This document shows, one piece after another, positions 18,901 to 27,900 of a DNA stretch of 64,000 bases; position 1 is the first letter of the stretch; every line of letters begins with the position of its first letter. The stretch spans positions 2,356,001 to 2,420,000 of the forward strand of contig NZ_UGHR01000001.1 of assembly GCF_900451195.1 (NCBI RefSeq), read 5' to 3'. The notes beneath the pieces are model-generated. The model ran no database searches. It was given only the letters and a program-made list of their open reading frames with translations, and was not told where the DNA came from. The stretch comes from Iodobacter fluviatilis (GTDB lineage Bacteria; Pseudomonadota; Gammaproteobacteria; Burkholderiales; Chitinibacteraceae). Both the position numbers and the translations under genes were made by a program.

Positions 18901-21900
18901 ACGCAAATCAGCAGCCAAGCGCTGAGCAATAAAGCGGGTGAAATTAACAGCGCTGCCGATCTAAATATCGACACGCACGGCCAGCTATTTAGCAACGGTG
19001 GGGCGGTGCTAGCTAACGGTAAAATGCAGCTGACAATCGGCGTATTAGATAATGCCGATGGCCGCATTTTGGCGCAGCAAGATTTACACATCAGCAGCCA
19101 GGGCTTAAGCAGCAATGGCACGATTGCCTCGGTAGAAGGCAATGCTAGCGTGGATAGCCACGGTCAGGCATTAAACAACACAGGCAAGCTGCAAGCCAAG
19201 CTGGCGTTAGATATTCAAAGTGGGCAGCTGGATAACCACGGCCTGCTCGCAGGGCAAAATATCGGCTTGAACGCGGCCAATATTGATAACAGCCGCGGCC
19301 AGCTGATTGCGCAAGATGCACTGAAGATTAACGCGGGCAATCTCATTAGCGATGCAGGCCTGATACAAGCAGGCAAAGCCGCCCAGCTGGATGTAGCAAA
19401 ACTTCAGAACACCCATAGCGCAGCCGATGGCGGCTTAATCTCTGGCGGCACGCTCACGGTAAACACGGGCGAGCTGGATAACAGCAGCGGGCAGATTTAC
19501 AGCAAAGCGGCGCAAACGCTGAATACCGGCCTGCTGAATAACCAAGCTGGCCAGCTGCAAAGCCAGGGCGCACTGACGATTAATGCGGATGATGTATGTA
19601 ATCAATCCGGCCAGATTCAAGCTGCAGCGCTGGAATTAAAAGCAAAAAATAGCCTTGATAACAATAAGGGCAGTATTCAAAGCCAGCAGCAGCTGGATAT
19701 CAGCAGCCAAAGCCTGAGCAATCAAGGCGGCAGGGTGTTGGCAGGGCAAAATGTAAACCTGCAAACCGGTGCGCTGGATAACAGCCAAGGCAAAATCGCC
19801 AGCACCGCAGGCCAAACCAATCTGTCCAGCGCCGCATTAAACAACGATGCAGGTTTAATTAGCAGCGCCACAGGCACACAAATCAGCAGCCAAGCGCTGA
19901 GCAATAAAGCCGGTGAAATTAACAGTGCTGCGGATTTGAATATCGATACGCACGGCCAGGTATTTAGCAACGGCGGTGCAGTGCTAGCTAACGGTAAAAT
20001 GCAGCTGACAACAGGCACCTTAGATAACGCCGATGGCCGCATTTTGGCGCAGCAAGATTTACACATCAGCAGCCAAGCGATCAGCAGCAGCGGCACGATT
20101 GCCTCGGTAGAAGGCAGTGCCAGCGTGGATACGCATGGCCAAGCTTTAAATAACACAGGCAAACTGCAAGCCAAGCTGGCGCTGGATATTCAGAGCGGGC
20201 TGCTGGACAACCACGGTTTACTCGCAGGGCAAAATATCGGCTTGAACGCGGCCAATATTGATAACAGCCGCGGCCAGCTGATTGCGCAAGACGCACTCAA
20301 GATTAATACCGGCAATCTCATCAGCGATGCAGGCTTGATTCAAGCAGGCAAAGCCGCCCAGCTGGATGTAGCAAAACTTCAGAACACCCACAGCGCAGCA
20401 GACGGTGGCTTAATCTCTGGCGGCACGCTGACGGTCAATACCGGCGAGCTGAATAACAGCAGTGGGCAGATTTACAGCAAAGCGGCGCAAACGCTGAATG
20501 CCAGCCATATTAATAATCAGTCTGGTCAGCTACAAAGCCAAGGCGCGCTAACGATTAATGCTGATGATTTAAGCAATCAATCCGGCCAAGTTCAGGCCGC
20601 AGCGCTAACCATCAAAACAAATAATGGCATTGATAACAGTAAAGGCAGTATTCAAAGCCAGCAGCAACTGGATATTTCCAGCCAAAGCCTGAGCAATCAA
20701 GGCGGTAGCGTGTTGGCAGGGCAAAACCTGCTGCTGCAAACGGGGGCACTCAATAATAGCCAAGGCAAAATCGCTAGCACGGCAGGCCAAGCGGCAATCA
20801 CGAGTGCAGATTTAAATAATCAAAGTGGGTTAATAAGCAGCGCAGCAGGCACTACGCTTGTGTCTCAAACCATTAAAAATGATGGGGGTGAGATTAGTAG
20901 TGAGGCATCATTAGCGATCAATACCCAAGGCCATGCGCTGAGTAATATAGGCGGATCGCTATTAGCTAAAAATGGCGCGCTCAATTTAAGCAGTGCTGCT
21001 CTGGATAACAGTCATGGCCGCATCCTTGCTAAAGATCAGCTGGCGCTTATTGCGCATGGATTATTAAACAGTGGCGGTGTGATTGCCTCTACCACGGGTG
21101 ATATTGATTTAAGTAGCCATAATTTAAACAATCAGAATGGCAAGATTCAAGCAGATACAGGCTTGTTGAAAATACAGACCGGAACGGTTAACAATAGCCA
21201 GGCCGGCCTATTGGCAGCAAAAAATATTCAGCTTAATACGGCAGATATCGATAATAGCCAAGGCCAGATTATTGCTGTGGCTAATATAGATACAAAAACG
21301 GGCCGTGTATTCAACCAAAGCGGGCTGATTCAGGCTGGATCGAACATCACAATCAATACTCAGGGCCAAGACTTTATCAACACTCAAAGTCATTTCGACC
21401 AAGCCGATTTACGTGGTAAACAAGGACTGATTGCCGGTGGCACTCTGCAATTAGATGCAGCCAGCTTAGTGAATACTGCAGGCTATATATTTAGCGGCCA
21501 AAGCCAGAATATTAATTTGAGCGGGGATTTTAATAATGCCTCAGGGGTAGTTGAGAGCAAATCGGCGCTTAATATTAAGGCACAAAGCTTGAATAACAGC
21601 CTAGGGTCTTTAACCGCCTTAGGCGATGCAGATATTAATTTATCAGGGGTGTTTGCAAACCAAGGAAGGTTAAATGTTGGTGGTTCAGCAACAATTAAGG
21701 CTTCTGCATTAGATAATAAAAATGGCCGGATTGATGCGGGTCATATGGTTTTGGCTGTCACTCAATTTAATAATGGCAAAGGCGTTGTCGAAACCAGTGC
21801 AGGCGCAAATATCAATAGCAATAGTCTTGATAATCTAGACGGCAGTATTGCTGCGGGTACTGATTTAGCGCTGACAATTAATGGTGATTACACGCATCAA

Positions 21901-24900
21901 GGCGTATTGCAAGCTAAGGGTGATTTAGCCTTAGCCAGCAATCATTTAGTGAATAAAGGTAAATTAATTAGTAATCACCAAACAACGATTACAACCGGTA
22001 ATCTGGATAATCGTGGTGAAATCAGTAGTTTGGAAACCACCCACATTAATGCAAATGGACAGCTGGATAATAGCGGTGATGGGCTAATTGATGGCTTTGT
22101 GGTGCGTATTGATGCGGGCACAATTAATAATACCCGCCGCATTTACGGCGATAAGCTATCTATTGGCGCGAACACAATTAATAACCGCGATACTGGCGTG
22201 ATTGCTGCACGTACTGACCTGCAGCTGGGCGCTACAACTTTAAATAACCTCAATACCACGGGCAATCAAGACGGGGCGCTTATATTTAGTTTGGGTAATG
22301 CATCGATTGGTGGTGGTTTAGATACGGAAGGCAATGCCCATGGCCAGATGAGTGTATTGAATAATGAATCCAGCCGGATTGATATTGCTAATAATCTTTT
22401 TATTTTAGCTAATACGGTTGAAAATAAAAATATTTATTTGGATATAAAACAGAAAACAACTACGGAAAAAGTAGCGTTTAATCAAGTTGAAATTATTGAT
22501 GGGTCTGGTAAGCGCTACGATGAAGGAGAATTAAAATATAGAGGGGAGGTAGGTTTTAGTCTGGAAAATTATGGTTATTACACTGGCAGAAGTGGCTTAG
22601 TGAAACCTAGTTCAATTTACCCTCACGCAAAGTTTGGCTCTCAAGCTTATGCAGTGCCCTTTTATACTCCTCCTCCAAAATGCGGGGGAGGGGGAGGGCA
22701 TGGGCCTTCTGGTGGGTGCGGGGGAGCGGTGCGGTTTGATTATGCAGATTCAGATCCAATCTGGAATATATTTGGTCGCGATGGGGACTTGGCTTCTAAA
22801 ATAATAGCATTCAACGCCGATCTCGATTCCCGCACCTATGGCAATTGGAACACCTACCGCTTCGACTCCAAAACAGTCACCCAAAGCACGGTAGAAAAAT
22901 CTGCTCCTAGCAAAATTATTGCCGGTGGCAATATGACTTTGCTTGGCTCGGCCATTAATAACCAGGATAGCGCTTTGGTGGCAGGCGGCCAGTTGCTGGG
23001 CGATGTAAAAAATATCAATAACGTCAGCAAGCAGCAGGGTACGCGCACCGAAGAGCTGAAAGGTTCTGTAGCGGTCAATGGTGGCAACTGGCAGGCGCTG
23101 ACCTTGCCGCCTCAAACAGTCTCTGTCCCTTTAATGACGGTGACTTATGAAGGGGTGTCTGGTGCGGGGGTTGTAAAAGACAAGCTGGGCTTGCTGGATG
23201 CAGGTCAGCATACGGCGGATAAATCGGCCAGTGCAGCGGCCAGCCAGCAACAAGGCGGGCAGGTGATAGATGCCGCTTTGCAGCAGGCTAATCAGGCGCA
23301 GATGGCTGATATTGCCAAGGCGCAGCTCAATTCCCAACAGGGCGTACAGGCAAAAAGTGTTGATCAGGCTGCTATGGCTAGTCTGAGCCAAACACAATTA
23401 AGCGGGGCGAATGCGGCTACGCTGGTGCAGCAGTCATCGGCGCAAATGCAGCAGGCAGAGCAAGCCACATTGGGCGGTGCTAAAGGGCCGACCAAATCCG
23501 ATGTAGAGCAGGCGCAGATGGCGAAAGCCACACTTACGGGTTTAATTAAAGAAAGCAATGCACCAACTACCAAGCAGCTGGCTGAAATGGGGCCAGTATC
23601 CGGGCAAAAAACAACGCTTTTAGCTGATAAACAGCAGGTACAAACCACGGTCGATCAGGCTGAAATGAGCGACACGGCCAAGGTGCAGTTGAAAGACGCG
23701 CAAGCCGCACAAATGGCGCAAACCAGCCAGCAGGCCGGGCCTAAAATACAAAGCATGCAATTGGGCCTGCAGGGGCGGGTATTAACCATGCTGCCTAATT
23801 TGGTCGCTCCAAATAACAGCCTGTTTAAACTGCATGCCGCCCCGGATCAGCGCTATCTGGTTGAAACAGATCCGCGTTTTACTAATCAGCGCAGCTTTTT
23901 AAGCTCTGATTACTTTATCCAGAACTTAGCTAAAGATCCTTCGCAGCAATTAAAGCGCTATGGCGATGGTTTCTTTGAGCAAAAGCTGATTAATGATCAG
24001 ATTTTAGCGCTCACTGGGCGACGCTTCCTCAGTGACTATCGCGATACCGAAAGCGAGTTTAAAGCGCTGATGAATGCGGGGATTAGCTTTGCCAAGCAAT
24101 ATCAGCTGACCCCTGGTGTGGCACTGAGCGCCGAGCAAATGGCGCTGTTAAGCACTGATATGGTCTGGCTGAGCACACAAACAGTCACTTTAGCTGATGG
24201 CAGCAAGCAGGATGTGCTGGTGCCGCAGGTGTATCTGCGCCGCTTGGAGCAAGGTGATTTGCAGATAGGCGGGGCGGTGATTTCTGCGCGTGAAGTGCAT
24301 TTAAGCAGCAGCGAAGATCTGGTAAACCGCAATTCCAGCATTGTGGGGGATAAGCTCACGCTGAATGCGGGCCGTGATGTATTAAATGATCACGGGCAAA
24401 TCGGCGGCCAGCAAGTCTTTATCCATGCCAAGAACGATTTGCAAAATCAATCTGGCCAGATTGTAGGCATGGGTGAGGGCAGCAAGCTTAGCTTAAGCGC
24501 GGGCCGCGATATTGTCTTGCAAACGCTGGCGATGGGCGAAACTAAAAACGCGGCGGGCAGCGCCAAGCAATCCAATCTAGACCGGCAAGCCATTGTGCAA
24601 GGCGGCGAAATCAGCCTGAGCGCAGGGCGCGATCTACTGCTTAAAGCGGCCAGCGTACAGGCTGGGCAAGATCTCAGCATGCAAGCCTTGGGAAAGATTG
24701 ATAGCCAAAGCATCGCCACCAGCAGTAGCTTGCATCTGGCTACCGATGGCGATTGGGCCGGTGGGCGCACGGGTTATTTAGATAAGCAATCCACCCAGCA
24801 AAATATCAGCAGCATCAGCGCAGGTGGCACGGCCCTTGTGGTGGCGGGCGATCGCCTTAGCTTAGTTGGCACTAATCTACATGCCGGAAAAGATCTAAGC

Positions 24901-27900
24901 TTACAAGGTAGCAGCGTGCAGATCGAAGCCGTTAAAGAGCGGCTGGCGGGGGACGACCAGCGCGCAGGCAATGATAAGTACGATCGGCATGCGTTTAGTA
25001 AGGAAAGCTTACAGGGCGGCAGCGTTACGGCGGGGCAGAATCTCAGCATTAAAGCCGTCGGCCCAGATGGCAATATCACCCTGAAAGGTGCAGACCTGTT
25101 GGCAGAGAAAGGCCAGCTGAGCTTAGCGGCTAAAAAAGATATCGATATTAATTCAATTAATTTAACGCAGACTGATACCAGAGAAACTTTTAGCGAAAGC
25201 CGTGGTTGGTTTTCTAGCTCTACTACTACAACTTATGATTTTAGTAGTAGCACGCAAGCGCTGGGCACGAGCCTATCTGGTAATAGCCTGAAAGTGCAGG
25301 CAGGTAATGATATTCGGGTGAATGGCAGCAGTATTGTTGGAGAAAAAGATGTTGAGCTTCTGGCTGGCAGGGATATTAATATTTTAGCGGCAAGCAATCA
25401 GTCTCAGCAAAGCCACTTAAGAGAAGAAAAAAAGTCGGGTATTTTCTCTGATGGCCTGTCGATTAGCATTGGCAGTAAAAGCAGCAAGGATCGTTTAGAT
25501 CAAAATAATATCACTCAAAGCGATAGCGCCAGCATGGTAGGCAGTCTTGGGGGTAAGGTCAGTGTGCAGGCTGGCCGTGATCTAAAAGTGAGCGGTAGTG
25601 ATGTTAGTGCCTTGGCTGGATCTATTGCATTAGAAGGGCGAAATGTAAGTATTGAAACTAGTCAGGACCAGCTAAACACGAAGCAACAGCACGAAGAGAA
25701 AACTAAAGGCTTAAGCCTTAGTGTGACAGGCACTCCTTACGATACGATTCAAAATCTGCAAACAATTGGCGATACCCAAAAAGGCAGGCAAAGAGCTCAG
25801 TCAACGCTCAATGAGCTTGCGGCCTCTGGTCTGGATACACCAGGGCTGGGACTTGCTTACCAAGAGAGTCATTCTGGCTCTAGCACCGATATGCAAAGTA
25901 CTACCCATCGCGGTAGCCAAATTACGGCTGGGAGCGATATCAGCATTATTGCTCGCGGTGAAAAAGATGCTGCAGGTAAGTTGCAAGGCGGCGATCTGAC
26001 TGTATCTGGATCAAGCGTGCAAGGGGAGGGTAATACTCAGCTGAAGGCAAACAATCAAGTCAGTATTGTTGCTATGAATGATCGTCTAGATACCAATAGC
26101 GATTCTTATCAATACGGGCATAGCATTTCACTGGGCGTGCCATCATTAGGCGATGCTGCTCGTACTTTAGATGGTGCACCTAATGCTGGGCATGTTTCCT
26201 CTCTGCCTTACAATCAATTACGCAAAGAGTCTGATGGTAAAGATTTAGGGGGCGCTCAGACTGCTAGCTTGATTAGTGGCAAAACGGTTGAAATAAGCGC
26301 TGGGCAAGGGGATATCCAACTTGCAGGCTCATCCATTATTAGCCAGGGCGATGTGACATTAAGTGCCGATAATGGCCGTATTATTGGCCAATCTGGCAAT
26401 GTTGAACGCATGTCTGAGCTGAATGAGCGTGGCAAACAAATTGGTGAGGTGGCGGGGGGCAACTTTAGCCAAACGAATGGTGTAAGACAAAGTGAAGATC
26501 ATTGGAAAGATCAGAGTGTGCAGCAGGGCGGCTTGCAAAGCCATATTGTAAGCCAAAACGGCAGTGTGAGTCTGAAAGCGAAAGAGCAGATTGCGCTGCA
26601 AGGAACAGATATAAATGCGGGTCAAGACCTGCTCTTGGCAAGTAAGCGTATCGACATCAGCAGCAGTGCCGATCAACAGCAGCACCAAGAGCAGCACCAA
26701 TCCCAACAAACGGGCATCACCACAAAAGTAAGCAGTGCAGTTATTTCTGCCGTGCAAACGGCGGAACAAATGATGGACTTAATGCAAGGCAGCAAGGATG
26801 CGCGTACCCGTGCGATGGCTGCTGGTGCAGCTGCTTTAGCGGCTTACAATGGCGTTCAGGCGGCTCAGGCTATGGAATCGGGCAGCATTGCCAAAATAAG
26901 CATTACAGCAGGACAAAGCAGTACTCAAAGTGAAGCGACAGCCAGCTCTACGACGCATCAGCTAGGGGCTATCCGTGCGGGCAATGACATCAAAATGACC
27001 GCAACAGGTGGCGGAAGTGACAGCAATATCACCATTACGGGTACAAAGGTCGATGCGGCGCATGATTTAACCCTGCAAGCCGAAAACAAAGTGACCTTAC
27101 AAGCCGCCAAGGATAGTAAGGAGCAGCACAGTAGTAATAGCAGCACGAGCGGAGGTGTAGGTGTTGCGGCTGATATTGGTCAAGGCGGAATGAGCTTTGG
27201 GATTACTGCTGAGGCCAGCGCATCCCGAGGCAAGGCCGATGGGAGCGATGTCGTTTGGCAGAACAGCCAATTGAATGCAGGAAAAACACTCACCCTGATT
27301 TCAGGGGGAGATACCAACCTGCGCGGCGCAACGGTTACAGGCCAGCAAGTCATTGCAGATATCAAAGGCAATTTAAATATTGAAAGCCTGCAAGACATTA
27401 GTAAATTCGACAATAAGCAAATAGGGGGCAGTGCCAGCGTCACAATCGGCTTCGGTAGCGCCAGTGGAAGTGCTAGTGCTTCCTACGATAAAACGCATAA
27501 TGACTATGCTGCGGTAAGTGAGCAGAGTGGCATCTTTGCGGGCAAAGACGGCTTTGATATCAAGGTTAAAAACAATACCGATCTGATAGGCGCTGTGATT
27601 GCTAGTAGCAGCGACTCCAACAAACTCAGCACCGGCACGCTCACGCAAAAAGACATCAGCAACCACGCCGAGACCGACGCCATCAGCTTAGGTGGCGGGC
27701 TTGATTTTAGTTCGTCAAGCAAAGAGCAAACGTCTCAAACCAAGGGCGCTGATCAATCTAATGTAAGTGCAAGCGCACCGTCTGTAATGGGCGCACAAGA
27801 GAGCGACAGTAGCAGCACGAAGAGCGCGATTAGCAAGGGCCAGATCACCCTGACGGATGATGCAAAACAAAAAGAGCTGACTGGCCAAACCGCAGCCGAA

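Noticed and set aside
14571..20174. Several long minus-strand frames (e.g. 14571-14954, 18702-19142, 19722-20174) opposite cdiA
   Set aside because: They recur with the same period as the 975-bp repeat and have low-complexity Ser/Pro/Leu/Cys composition. They are mirror images of repeat codons and have no start signals.
26359..26769. 136-codon minus-strand frame opposite cdiA
   Set aside because: It lies wholly opposite a clear coding region and shows no domain or ribosome site.
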